From the NCBI RefSeq assembly GCF_032854445.1, contig NC_088301.1, positions 57,984,512 through 58,048,511 on the forward strand: a stretch of 64,000 nt of DNA. The letters run 5' to 3'. This document shows positions 13,696-25,767 of this stretch, piece after piece. This DNA is from Liolophura sinensis. Its lineage: Eukaryota; Mollusca; Polyplacophora; Chitonida; Chitonidae. The stretch's first letter is position 1. Each line of letters opens with the position of its first letter. The notes under the pieces are model-generated. The model worked only from the letters and a program-made list of their open reading frames with translations, was not told the DNA's origin and did no database searches. A program made the translations under genes and the position numbers.

Positions 13696-16600
13696 GTAAG
13701 GCTACACACTTAATTAGGCAAACGTCAATTCCCTCCCTATTTTCTTAAGAGCAATTACTTGCCAGTATTGATGGGGTAAACTTAAGATTTGGCTTCGACA
13801 TATGCGACATATGCTGAGTTGCAACTGAATGCCGTTAAACTGGACCCCTTTCATAGTAGCCATTACGTATGTTTAATACGATCAAAATTACACAGGCTGC
13901 ACAATCATTTAGGTTTAAGTGTGTCAAGAAAAACGCATATTACGATCTAAATCGGTTGAGGTTTTCAGAACCTAAATATCTGTATTGCAGCGTTAATCTG
14001 TTCGATTCCTTACTCAAAAACTAATATAGTCAATTAGTTTCTACCAGTTTTCCTAAGCTTTTTGTCTCTATATTGTGGTTAAAGTATATTGTGGCTAAGT
14101 AAACTATTTTTGTGTAACAAAGGGAGTACGGATGGGTACTATCTGCGGCGGTCTATCTACCCAAATTCTGGCCAGTTAGGCAAGTTCAAGAACAAAACAT
14201 GCTTCAGAAAATCAACGAAGGCAGAAGTAAGCGAAGAATTTAATTTTGAAATGTTTGTCGACATTTGTTCAGATTATGGTTATATTTAATACTACAATTC
14301 TACTTTTCATGATCTGTAAAACTGAGTTAATTTAACTTCATCTTCTTTGATCAGTAGTATTACTGTTATACTTAAAGCGTATCTCAGAATATGAAAAGGC
14401 AAATCTAGGCGCCGTAACAGGCATTCGTGTACCAATCGTCAACCATTATGAATGATCTAGGCAAGTAAACGAAACACCAATTTTCAGAAAGATACTAAGA
14501 CTGTGTTGTATTTCTTGTCTTCATGATCATGACTGGCACTGCTAAGAATTTAAGGAAGATCTGTGAACAACTCTAAATGATATTATTGTCTTCATTTTAT
14601 ACAACACAACTTGTTTGTACTCGCTAATAGTTCTACATGAACATACTCCTGTCACCACCAGTTAATATGTATTCATAGATAAGAAGCTTTAATTCTCGGT
14701 ATTTATATGACAATCAGCTTCAACTATACATGAGTAAATGTGACAATAAGGTGATGGTTTACCCATCTAAGGTAGATCAAACCAGATATACGTATACTAG
14801 ACGTCAACCCAAATGGATGTTCCCAGTCAATAATCGCAAGGCCAAATTCCCAAATTACGTTCAGCATAAACCACTAACAAACTAAGAAACAGCGTATGTA
14901 GTATGAAATTATATAAGACGGATTCATGCAAAGAGAAGCAGTGAACAACGTAGACTGTGTTTTTGCTTCATAGAGAACAATTTTTCTTCTCGTCAAAGAG
15001 CAACCTACATACCTGGATCACAATGGTCTTTAATACGAGGGCACCATTGGGATTAAATGAGACGCTTTTGTTTACAACTCATTTTTCCCACCAGAAAAAA
15101 CAACCAAAAACAAATTATTTCGTGAGACGAGAAAGCATGGCATTGTTGTAGCTTAAGGCACTTGATAGGTTTGGCGTTGGATTCAGTTTTAAAAATCAAA
15201 CAATGTTGGGATATCCATTCATCGTCTGGTCAACTACTATTCATACTGGCTGGATCGAAGTAGCCATAGTGCGTAACCCTTAAATGTTTGTATAATACAT
15301 CATTGGGTGTCTTGAGACCGCTGCACTGCTGTGTATGTGGCGTTAGGCAGCTCATACTTGACGTATTGATTGGCTTATGTAAGCTGTAATGGCGTATTGG
15401 GGTTTCCTTTCACCAGATGTATCGGCCGTATGACCGGGAGCAAACTTTAATCTCACACGTTTCCATTGGATCAACTGTTCCTTAACCTGAGTTGTCCGTA
15501 GCGCGGCTGAGATTGCTCTACAGAAATATGAAGTTTATTCAGCACTGACTGTGTATTACCAGTCGACATGGACTACGTGTTCCATGCAATCTGATCATCA
15601 CGAAGGTGTCCTCATCACGGGCCAAATGGCCTCGACACCGGCAAGGCTGCTAGGCTATCAAATCATCAGGTCTCAGAGACAAAAAGTGCTCTGTTAACAG
15701 ACTAGCCGATCAACTTCAACATATTATACCTTCAGAGTTAGATATGCCCTAACGACCCATCATGTGCCTTGTGCTGAATTAATCAAAATCTTATCTCACC
15801 TTCTTTATAAATGTAAGAAGCCTTATATCTCTCTGTTTCGGAGTTGCTGGTTATGATTGTTCTGGAATGATGTTTCGTGCATAGAACATACTTTTTGACT
15901 CTGAAGCTAGTATACAAACACCGAAACTGATACTTTAATAGTAAATAAGATTATCCTCGAAGCATAAATCAGCGTGGCAGGTATTTACTCACCTCAAACA
16001 GGAAATTATATGATTTTTCGTAATACTCGGTTCACGAGACGATCATGACCTTTCCTTCAATTGTCAACGCAACTTAACTGTCCCACCATTCATCACTAAA
16101 GTTCATACATGTAACAACCATAGAGGAACAAATGCAAGAAAAGTTCTTAGGGTTTTGGTGCTCCAGAAAACATCAGACTTGTGTATAACTTCCCAATATA
16201 TATGTTGAATATACAAATGCTGATTATAATTGCGTGTTAACCGTTTAGCTTAGCGACAAATGTTAAGGTAAACCTAGCACTGTCCTCCCCAGCATACGTG
16301 GGTGAAGATATGGTGAATACTAATTACCTGTAAATTTGGCCTGGAAAAGTATCCATTGTCCCTATAGGAGTATATCTTTTATTTTCATCCCAGAGAACGT
16401 AGGTAATATATCGAGTCGACCTGGGTTGTAAATATTCTTACCGATCTGAAACCGGAGAACGTGCTGACGAAAAGTAAAGCAGACGTTCAGGACAGTTAAG
16501 TGGTTCCGCAGGGAGGAGACGTGGAGTTGTGTGATCATGAATCTCTGTGGTCAATCGCCAGTGCTTGTCTCTAGTCGCTTGTATGCTTTGTCCGTGCCAA

Positions 16601-19600
16601 CGTTGGGGCATGTAAGGTGTCCTCCTCAGGTTTACATACGACATTCCTTAGCCGCTTTGTGTTTGCATCCGACGACTCCTTCAGGGCCCTGGGGCCTTAG
16701 CTTTGGAGCAAACACCGCTTTAGAGGCGGGATGAACTCTACAGCTTTGCATATGCCTTCCGTAAAACGCGTGCATCTTTAAGACGGTTTATAACATAAGT
16801 GGACAAAATAAATGCAATAATCAAGACATTTTATGGATAAAACATGTTAGCCATATACTTGAAGTGACCCACCCATGATCTCTTTAAAATCTTCTTGCAT
16901 TGGAATGTGATGTTTCTGTGTTTTCCTAATTCAGCGGTCTTGTTACTTTCATGTAAGATTTACTTCAAACTTAAACATGTAGTTCGAGTTATAATAGTGA
17001 AAAAATTATCCGGGGCCTCCGTAATCGAAGAGTTGGCATGCCAGCGCGGGGCAATGATCCAGGAGCCTGCCACCAATGCGGTCGCTCTCTGTTCAAGTCC
17101 AGCTCATGCTGGCTTCCTGTATGACCGTACGTGGGAAGGTCTGGCAGCAACCTGCGGATAATCGTGGCTTTTCCCCGGGTTTTCTTCCACCAAAATGCTA
17201 GCCGCCGTCGTATGAGTGAAATATTCTTGAGTACGGCATAAAACACCAGTCAAATAAATAAATAAATAAATAAATAAATAAATACTTCTTGTTTAACTTT
17301 TATACAGTCTTAAGTCACTTTCACCAATGGTGATATAATCAGTACTCATGTAATAAAAAACATAGTGTTGGCTGTTTCTCTTTTGATATGTAAGTAAAAA
17401 TATTTAGACAAAGATAAATAAAGCTATACTTTGTAGCCTCGTTTTAGTTCTATGTGATGTCCTCATTGTACATGTAGTTTAGATTTATGTACTGTTTTAT
17501 AATTTTACTCTGTATGGATTTCTCATAGTGAATACATTTGCACATGACCAGTTGTAGCTACAACGATGACACAGGCGCGGTTGGCTTTACGATCCTGGTA
17601 AACAACTGACGCCAGCTCGGGATCTAATATTAAACAAATCTCCTCCATTCTAACACAACTCAGTGCAGTGACTTCTTCATATTTATATGTCTGAGAGAAT
17701 CCTTTGCTTACAAAGCGCCTAGTGTCAATACTGACTGTGGACGGATATGTTCTGGCATGATCATTGTTACATAATGGTGGATGTCCGACTTTCGTGTGTT
17801 TGCAGGATTTATTATCTACATCGGGGAATAAATACGAATATGTGCCTTTGTTGACACAGTTTGGGATTTGATTCATTATTCTGGAGAGAGCTCCATACTA
17901 ATGAAGAGCATTGTATACGGCGTGTACATTCATTCCTTTAAATCCTTGTGTAACGTATATAAGGCTTGATTGTGTAAACAATACGTTAGTCTGGGTTAAA
18001 CTGTGAATGTTTAGTGTGCTCAGCATTTAGTTGTTGTATTTTACATGTTATCGTGAATATGTGTACAAATTTTCAGCGCCTAATACAAATGGACGTACAG
18101 TATGAAGAGTAAAACCAGACCTTACACGATAGTATAGTAGTTAGCAAATGGTCACACGTAACCGATGAAATTCAGCCTCTTGTCAGTTTACCTCATTTAC
18201 GGTTTTATACTAACTATTCATCTAAATGCTTAGATAGATGCAACTTATACGCCCCCTATCTCCTTAACTTGCGCAGAAGTAAGTAAAAATGTTAATATTA
18301 ATGACAGAGATTCACAGTCTGCCTGATGCTTCGTCTTGTGGGTGGCGACGACTCTCCCTAATGCTTCGTCTTGTGGGTGGCGACGACTCTCCCTGATGCG
18401 TTGTCTTGTGGGTCATGACGACTCTTCCTGATGCTTCGTCTTGTGGTCGCGACGACTCTGCCTGATGCTTCGTCTTGTGGGTCGTGACGACTTTGCCTGA
18501 TGTTTCGTCTTGTGGGTCGTGACGACTCTCCCTGATGCGTCGTCTTGTGGGTTGTGACGACTCTCCCTGATGCGTCGTCTTGTGGGTCGTGACGACTCTC
18601 CCTGATGCTTCGTCTTGTTGGTCATGACTTCTCTGCCTGATGCTTCGTCTTGTGGGTCGTGACGACTCTCCCTGATGCGTCGTCTTGTGGGTGGCGACGA
18701 CTCTCCCTAAAAGGAGACAATTAACCATTCATTAAGCACATAAACCTTATTAAGAGTAAAATGGTTAAATCACCAACCACTGTGGCTTTATTTTAATGTT
18801 TCCAGGAGATGACCGTGTGTAGACATCAGTACTGATGTTTTGTAAATAACATTGGAAACGACCCTTTGAAATGTATTATAACTATAGAGCGACATCATAT
18901 CGTACAAAAAGCATATCATACAAAAAAACTTCCTGTCACTGGATATGATTTTCCTTGCAGGGTTTTTCCTTTTATCGTTCGTGAAGGGAGAAGACTGCCC
19001 AGTGGATGCCGTAGTCAGAACTCAGAAGTGCATGTCCACTTTCTTAACTGTGAATTCGACACGCTCTATTGGGGCGCCGTTTTTCGACGTAAAAGATGTG
19101 AGCTCGTATTGCGAGTAAGTATCCAACCTGACTCTTCTAAGATCGACAGGTAAAATACTCTGTTGATGATACATTCTGACAGAAAGTTGTAGAAAGTTTT
19201 TCGATATGTTGAATCTATTCTAAGTTATAGGGCCTAAAACAGCGTTTTCTTGATTTCGTATCCTAACAAACATTTTAATACTCTTAACATGCAGTTAATA
19301 TCTTATTTTCAGATCATTTAGATTTTTTAAAATCTTTGAATTCTACGATTCATTTCAACCTTTCATGGTTTTAAGTCAGGAGGTTAGTTAGGTGGTTTGT
19401 TCGGGATGTATTCGGATTCCTTTGTATCCATAAACATCACTACCGTCATACAAGTGCAATAGTTTAGAGTACATGTAAACCAAACAAAATAAATAACTAC
19501 CTTTTTATATTTTTCTGACTACCTTTGCAAGCCATGTGCTGACAAAAAGTGACACTGTTATACAACCGTTATACCTTGTTTTCATCACAAATCCTTTCCA

Positions 19601-22600
19601 CTTAAATGACCTCGTTTGTCTTGTTTGTTACCATGGAAACATTACTTACAGGCTGTTAGTGAACGGAAATAAAAAAAAATGTCTGGCTTAACAGTAGAAG
19701 TTTTATATCTTCTTCACATAATACTAAAGAACGTCTAACCTATATAATTACAGGTTCCAGATACTTTCACACGAAAACACCATACGACTAGGAAAGATAA
19801 TTTTAAAGGGACTATTATGAGCTAACATGTGTATCATGGGTTAACATGCGCATTATGAGTTTACATGCGCATTATGGGTTAACATGCGCATTATGAATTT
19901 ACATGTGCGTTATGGGTTAACATGCGTGTTATGAGTTTACATGCGCATTATGGGTTAACATGCGCATTATGAGTTTACATGCGCATTATGGGTTAACATG
20001 CGTATTATGAGTTTACATGCGCATTATGGGTTAACATGCGTATTTATGGGTTAGCTCAAGCATTACGTGACACCCAACTGCAGCAAAAAAAAAATAATGT
20101 TAGGTCAGAAAAAATGACTGCACTGCTTGGTTAGGTTAGGCCCTAGCTGTACTGAATAAAACCGTAAATTCATCATAAAAGTAACTTGGTATTATTTTGT
20201 ATCTGCTCATCATAAAATATACTTGGTACATTAAGAGTGAATGATACGAAGCCTGTTGAATAATTTCATGCAAATGGCACGGCTACGAAACTCATGACAA
20301 AATACACAATTCATTATTTGTGGAGTGTACCCACCAAATATAAACACTATATAGTATAAACAGCTAAACCCAGAGTTGCGCCTACAGTGTGATATTTGGA
20401 AAAATGGTCACACCTGTGCGGTGAAAACAATTCTCTTGTCAGTTCCCCCAGTTAAGGTTTTATTTCAACTGTTTATGGACATGCAGATAAATGCTAAAAA
20501 CTAGGATCTTATACACCCCATAAAATGGCCAAAGTAGATTTATGTGAAAAAGCGCAGTGATGGTAATTGTAATTTATCACACGTAAGAATTATTGTAGTA
20601 CACGCTAGAATTACTCAAAATGTTGTATTGTCGATTCACATTTATTAAAGAATAGCATGGAAACAATGCCAAGGGACCATACCTCAGGGTGTTTATTCCA
20701 CCTAAGGAATGCTGGATTAGGCAGGAATGGATTATAAAAAAAAACTTAATCGCACAGGATAGAAGACAAAATTTATGGTGTTCAATTTTAAAGCCTGTGC
20801 ATTGCCAGTAAATATTTGGAACAGGAATAATAGGTTTTGTAGGCGTACGGTTTCTTTTACTCAATTCTGTATTCACCCCCATGCTGAGAAATTCATAACA
20901 GCCATAGTACCGTACTCTTGTAACTCTTGATGTTGAAAGCCTTTTACCAAACTGGCTTTACTGACTACTCCATGTTTATTTTGCAGGGACGGAAGCTTAC
21001 AGAACATGGTAACGTGTACAGAGGATCTTGTGCGAGAATGCGAAGGGTCCCAGGTCATGGAGACACTCTCTCTTATGGTAGATATTAAACAAATGAAGAA
21101 AGGAGTCACAGCCCTCTGCAAGAAAAGCGCCCGTAAGTTTCACAGTCAATCCCGTGCCCATATAAACGGTAAAGCCACGGATGAAAAAAATTCGGAGAAA
21201 CTTGTAGTGTATTTTAAGTCCTGTCTGATCGCCGAAACCCTTTGCATCAATGCATCTAGCATAGCGTGTGAATGTGCGTGTCTCCATATTTGGAACGCAT
21301 TCGGCAACAGCTTTGTTTGTTAATCTTTGTCACATTCAATGTATTTATGAATGCTGTTGACTATTTCTGAGTTCAACCAAACAATGTGTTTGACCAGCTT
21401 ATGATCACTCCTTTAATATTCATTTCTCTTTGACAAAATCAAATTTAGAATGCACAAATATGAGCTTCTCGACGTAGGTTCAAGCTTTTCATATCATATC
21501 ACTTCAAAATGAGATTTTATTTTTAGACAATCCAAGGTCGATGTATTTATGTACATTTCGCACCACTATGATATATACAAACCCTCATAAACATACACAA
21601 GAGTCTGTAAGAATAATATAATTAGAAGATTCCGAATGTAACTGAGACAGAATATATAGGGTATAATATAAAAGACCATGGCACAGAGAGCAAAAGTAGA
21701 ACAGCGACGACAGTGTGATAGCTGGTAAATGATCACACCTATAACTGGTGAAATACGGCTACAGCATAGAGAGCAAAACCAGAGCACCGAGAACAGTGTG
21801 AAAGTCGTACAGTACAGAACCAGAGCAGCGACGACACTCCGATAAGCGTAGAGTACAGAGAGCAAAACCAGAGCAGACGTGAGTGTGATAGCTGGCAAAT
21901 GATGACACGTCAACTTACCTCGGACAATGTTTGATTCAAACTGTTCATGTTTATGTCACACGTGACATTTGTAGATGAATTAATAACCATGAACGTAATA
22001 AGTATAGGCTGTTTTCATTAATATCTGTACAGACAGTCGGTGTGTTACAAGCATGGAAGGTGGGTTAGTTTCTGCAAGGTGCAAAAAAGGATAACACGCT
22101 GGTTTTTGGTATCATCACTCACAGGTATACACATGCTGGTACTCCTACATCAGCCAGACTATCGAGCATAACACCAGGATATCGTTGTGTGAGATGAAGC
22201 TGCAATCAAGAAAACACTGCTAGATTTATAACTTTCAAAATATTTGGATAAACAGGGGTAGGGGGAGGATGATATTATATGATTTTTGATTTTTGCTTTC
22301 GCAAGTCTTGAATTCATCTTCTTCGCACTTTTAAACTATTTGCATAGCTAACTTGTCACGAGTTTTATGGCTGGTTGCAATTCAGTGTCCTCGATTCCAA
22401 GGTGAAACACACAAATGCAGCTGTGGGAAGTTTTTTATGTTCTTGTTTTTTGCTCCTGGACCTGACGAACAATCTTGAGGCCAGAGAGTGAGCCACGTCG
22501 CCGACAAGCCCGACCAGGGGGATTGTAGTAATCGGTTAATACACAGAAGCTTCGGGCAGCCCACTATACATCGTCTCTGGCCTTCCACTGCCAGGCCTCT

Positions 22601-24331
22601 TCAACATTAATCGGGCCACCCAGGCATTGTTTGGACGGTAAACAAATTGAGCACTTAGCTGATAACTTTCTGAGAGGGACGATCAAGTTTTAAGAAAATG
22701 TAAACGAGAATTTAATTCCAAAACCGATGAAATTTTAGTATTTTCGGCGCAAAGTGTGATCAGCTGTGTGCCTGTCTGCTTATGATATTGAAGTGCTTGC
22801 AATAATTGGCCAGTGAACAGGACAGGATAAGCCAATAGACAGCTTCTCTGGCTAGTAAAGGGTGTAGCGCATCTATAAGGAATGTCCTTGGCCAACAGCT
22901 AAGCTACTTTTGGTAAACATCATCTTACGACCAAACCACTGTCCAAATCTTTCATTCTGTAACGTGTGGTATGTACATGATACTCATTTGTGACAATATA
23001 TTTTAGTTTGTGCACATTCTGATAATAGGAACCGTTTGAAAATCAGCCGTGAACTGTTCTTATTTTCCTTATACAAGATGGCCAACATGGGCTTTCCCAC
23101 GTCACAAAATTATCTATAAGCCTTTATGTAGCCGTGGGTTTGTGGTCCCGCGGGAAAGGGCTAATAATAATAGTTGACTTTAGACACAGTGGCTTAATTC
23201 AGTGTATGCCTAAAGCAATTTTATGAGAGAAAAGAAAACTCTGACTTTCTCAGATGGACTTAGTTCACGAAGACACATTTAACGTCACCATGCAGTTCGC
23301 TAGAGGAGATTTAGACAGGTTCAAACATTTGTCCTTGCGTAAATGTTTTCTTCTTGCCGTGGCCCGCTTCAGTGGGCTTTGAAATCCAAACAGAGGCTTT
23401 ACGACCATGAATACAAAGCTGTTGTCTAACATAACGAATAGGTCTAACAGTTGACAACGTTGTGCATTTGTGAAAATGACATCCTGACAATTTGTGGTAG
23501 GGAAATGCAACTGCGAAGCTCCTTCTCTGTCAACAACGACAACGAGATAGGAGAATCCTTAAATTCTAAGCGCTTCTTTCAAAATGTTTCATCTCCCTTA
23601 AATCTACATGTACTTTGTCCCCTGGTAGGGGATGGCGGGAAATACCAACAATCTACGGCCGGAAATATCTTCCACTTGTGGTTCAGCCCAATCACATCTG
23701 TTTCGCCTTTTATCTCCACAATAAGAGGTGTTTGTGGCCTAGACTTTGCGACACTCAGGTGCTTTGCAGAATTGTCCACGTCGGGTCCATGATCGCCTTC
23801 CCACAATAGGTGTGGGAAATATGTTCTCGAATCTGGATCGTGATGGAAATCGTTCAAGCTCTCATAAGACCCTTACTTTCGAACATGTAATGTAGAAGTA
23901 TTAACAAAAGGAAAGACTTTGGTTGGATGCATCTATTACTGGGCTCAAAACGTGTGGACGACATCGATCAAACAAGCATGGATATTACCAAAAAAGATAA
24001 GTTGCGTATCCGTTTCTAAAATAGACTTTGCCCTTAATCGAACAATAATTAATGTGTATATACGAGGAATAGGTAAAGCACTGTAATGAATTATCAGAAA
24101 CATTAACAGCTTGATTAATCCATACTCAGTTTAATAAGATTGTCTTTTGCCATCTCGACACTACCTGTTACTCCCTGTTACTGCAATCCGTACTCAGTTT
24201 AATAAGATTGTCTTTTGCCATCTCGACACTACCTGTTACTGCAATCCATACTCAGTTTAATAAGATTGTCTTTTGCCATCTCGACACTACCTGTTACTGC
24301 AGTAGTGTAACTGATATCCCCATATAGACGT

Positions 24332-24404
<73 letters not shown>

Positions 24405-25588
24405 GCCTGCAACTTCTAACAGCTTTCAGGTGGGGTGTTTAAATGTGCATTTGACGTTGTTATTGTTGTTAAACTCACCACTAAGAACGACACCTGACAA
24501 GTATCGGGACAGACATGATATGCATACAAACTCTTTTTTGATCAACAAGATAAACGGGATTCAGACACGTTGTTCTTAGGCTTTGATAGTGAGGCATGGA
24601 TTTAAGCTTCACAAGTCCAAGTGCTGTTGGGCAGGTCTTTACAAAGCCTGTTTGGCAGAGGTGCATTGGGACATGCTGTGGTGACTTCTCCCTTGTATTT
24701 TCTCAGTGATGGAAGCATCGGCTGTTTGCCTGACGGACCAATCTCACAAGATGTCGACGTGTGCTCAGGCTGAGACCTCCCGCCTGAGGTCAGCGCTTGT
24801 AGAGGCCAAGGGAAACACCACCGCCATGTTGATTACCCAGTGCAAGTAAGCTCACAACTACGAGGCAAACCTAATCCAGAACCACGTAACCCACAAGGAT
24901 AGATTCTGTTTTATTACAACTAACGCCCACTGTCACAAACTGAATGTTTGTACTCAATGTTTGTATAGTGAAAAAATAGTACGTTATGTAATATTAAAGA
25001 CTTACAGCATATAGAGAGTAAAAAGAGATCATCGACGACAGTCACACCAAATGCATAAGGCTTTTTGCTGACAGTTTTACATCCAAAACTTATTTTTAGA
25101 TGTACTAAATGGCGTTGTATTAAAAGATACAAGTAGCAAAGAAATACGCTAAGCAATAAGTTCAAGCAAAACATTACATGTACTTTATTTGCGTGCGGTT
25201 CTGATGTGGAGCTCGCACAAAGACCTTGTTTTATTGAGAGTGATTTATTCTTGTCTTCGCCAGGTTTTTGACGATCATGGTGGAGTGTCAGCGGACTGTG
25301 GTGACAATAGCCTGTGGGCGAGAGATCGCCGACACTTACGCCGATTTCATGTTGGCATTTGTACCACATTCGTGTGATAAAAAACGGGAGGCATTGGCTG
25401 GACAATCATACGACAGTCACGACGTGATCGAGACAAAGATTAGTCCGGATAACTCCGCGAGAAGTCAGTCGACAGAAACGCCACCTGGTGAGGAGGATAC
25501 GCCCACTGGTTCTTCGTCAATATCCCAATCCAGAACTGCCGTCGTCACTCTCTGTTTGTTTGTCTTACTTCCCTTCTTTAAGTGTTAA
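13659..25588 (+). CDS. Secreted 12-cysteine protein with GPI-type C-terminus (5 exons, 266 aa)
   Basis: Assembled from exons 13659-13695, 18961-19114, 20987-21132, 24707-24845 and 25264-25588. All have GT-AG sites and matching phases (1, 2, 1, 2), giving 801 nt ending in TAA. Residues 1-22 form a signal peptide: MDDSRG followed by LLVVFTGFFLLSFV, with cleavage likely before E23-D24-C25. Residues 25 to about 195 hold four modules, each with two cysteines 7-10 residues apart and a third about 18-27 residues later, twelve Cys in all. Sequons NST and NTT are present. A Ser/Thr/Pro/Glu linker follows, then small residues (GSSSISQS) and the hydrophobic end TAVVTLCLFVLLPFFKC, which suggests GPI anchoring. 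I recognise no family and assign no function; a surface adhesion or receptor-like role would be a guess. An upstream in-frame ATG at 13536 exists, but I prefer 13659 because it puts the hydrophobic segment at the N-terminus. Confidence 0.68.
16438..16740. other. GC-richer tract in intron 1, unassigned
   Basis: Overlapping 67-68-codon frames occur on both strands, and base composition is higher in GC than the surroundings. No motif was recognised. It may be a remnant of an old mobile element. Confidence 0.3.
17012..17285 (+). mobile_element. tRNA-derived SINE with (AAAT)n tail
   Basis: The head begins GGGGCCTCCGTAATCGAAG and contains an A-box-like TTGGCATGCCAGCG and a B-box-like GTTCAAGTCC, as in tRNA-derived pol III promoters. 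The body includes CGTACGTGGGAAGGTCTG, the 3' region TTGAGTACGGCATAAAAC, and the tail is a run of AAAT units. It lies in intron 1 of the secreted-protein gene. A related head is cut by the window end at 63933-64000, and a tail fragment sits at 7668-7727. Confidence 0.9.
18090..18290 (+). repeat. Interspersed repeat, family C copy 2
   Basis: Shares with the other copies GAGTAAAACCAGA, TAGCAAATGGTCACAC, GATGAAATTCAGCCTCTTGT and CTCATTTACGGTTTTA. It lies in the same orientation as the copies at 5500, 20370 and 21690. Confidence 0.65.
18322..18715. repeat. 35-bp minisatellite (about 11 copies)
   Basis: The unit is close to TGATGCGTCGTCTTGTGGGT followed by CGTGACGACTCTCCC (35 bp). Copies differ by a few substitutions and small indels. 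The unit contains no stop on the - strand in several frames, so a 138-codon repetitive - strand frame runs through it (18312-18728). I regard that frame as non-genic. Confidence 0.9.
18961..19114 (+). CDS. Secreted-protein gene, exon 2 (signal peptide end, module 1)
   Basis: Acceptor TTCCTTGCAG, donor GCGA|GTAAGT. Encodes the rest of the signal peptide, then C-PVDAVVRTQK-C, an NST sequon and a closing YC: the first three-cysteine module. Phase in 1, out 2. Confidence 0.68.
19812..20058. repeat. 19-bp tandem repeat with 38-bp higher-order period
   Basis: Units ACATGCGCATTATGGGTTA and ACATGCGCATTATGAGTTT (19 bp each) alternate in most of the array, giving a 38-bp higher-order repeat. There are about 12-13 units. 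It lies in intron 2 of the secreted-protein gene. Confidence 0.9.
20370..20560 (+). repeat. Interspersed repeat, family C copy 3
   Basis: Contains ACAGTGTGATATTTGG, AATGGTCACACCTGTGCGGTG, CTCTTGTCAGTT and a CAACTGTTTATGGACATGC block, collinear with copies 1 and 2. Confidence 0.65.
20987..21132 (+). CDS. Secreted-protein gene, exon 3 (module 2)
   Basis: Acceptor TTATTTTGCAG, donor CGCCC|GTAAGT. Encodes EDGSLQNMVT-C-TEDLVRE-C and, after a Met-rich predicted helical stretch, ALC: the second module. Phase in 2, out 1. An open frame continues past the donor to 21323 in another reading and is not used. Confidence 0.7.
21690..21960 (+). repeat. Interspersed repeat, family C, tandem partial copies
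   Basis: Two or three partial copies are in tandem, marked by repeated GAGAGCAAAACCAGAGCA and GTGTGATAGCTGG.AAATGAT.ACAC blocks. They lie in intron 3 of the secreted-protein gene. Confidence 0.65.
23265..23857 (-). other. Two adjacent unidentified - strand frames in intron 3
   Basis: Open frames of 92 codons (23579-23857) and 81 codons (23265-23510) lie next to each other on the - strand, against the host gene. A 113-codon + strand frame overlaps them. I recognise no family. They could be a decayed retrocopy or chance frames in a locally GC-richer patch. Confidence 0.25.
24120..24303. repeat. 58-bp tandem triplication
   Basis: Three nearly identical copies of a 58-bp unit (CTCAGTTTAATAAGATTGTC followed by TTTTGCCATCTCGACACTAC and a short rest). 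The first copy has a 10-bp internal duplication. The low divergence suggests recent origin. The (AT)n tract follows about 30 bp downstream. Confidence 0.92.
24334..24402. repeat. (AT)n microsatellite
   Basis: Uninterrupted AT dinucleotide run of about 69 bases in intron 3 of the secreted-protein gene. Confidence 0.97.
24707..24845 (+). CDS. Secreted-protein gene, exon 4 (module 3)
   Basis: Acceptor CCCTTGTATTTTCTCAG, donor GCAA|GTAAGC. Encodes AV-C-LTDQSHKMST-C-AQAE, an NTT sequon and TQC: the third module. Phase in 1, out 2. Confidence 0.7.
25264..25588 (+). CDS. Secreted-protein gene, exon 5 (module 4, linker, GPI signal)
   Basis: Acceptor TTGTCTTCGCCAG, stop TAA at 25586-25588. Encodes VE-C-QRTVVTIA-C-GREI and PHSC as the fourth module. 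A hydrophilic Ser/Thr/Pro/Glu-rich linker follows, then the hydrophobic end TAVVTLCLFVLLPFFKC. No charged anchor residues follow the hydrophobic run except one Lys, as is usual for GPI signals. Confidence 0.72.
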
Positions 25589-25761
25589 AAGACTTACAGG
25601 TCTTTCCGAAGAATGCTTGTGCCCATGATAAACCATGATTGGTGAACAGCTTCAACATTTGTAGTGGGAATGCCACCAATACAAAGTTGATTGCATTATG
25701 ATCGGAAACCATTGCCTACATTCATCTGCACAGAAGAAACGCATAAACTTGGTAACTGTGC

Positions 25762-25767
25762 ATTAAA
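25762..25767 (+). other. Candidate polyadenylation signal ATTAAA
   Basis: ATTAAA hexamer about 175 bp after the stop codon of the secreted-protein gene. It is the second-commonest animal poly(A) signal; assignment is by position only. Confidence 0.4.

Noticed and set aside
18312-18728. 138-codon - strand frame as a gene
   Set aside because: It consists only of the 35-bp minisatellite; there is no start context, no non-repetitive part and no splice context.
23451-23857. Overlapping frames on both strands as a nested gene
   Set aside because: No motif, no family resemblance and frames on both strands over the same bases; kept only as a low-confidence unassigned feature.
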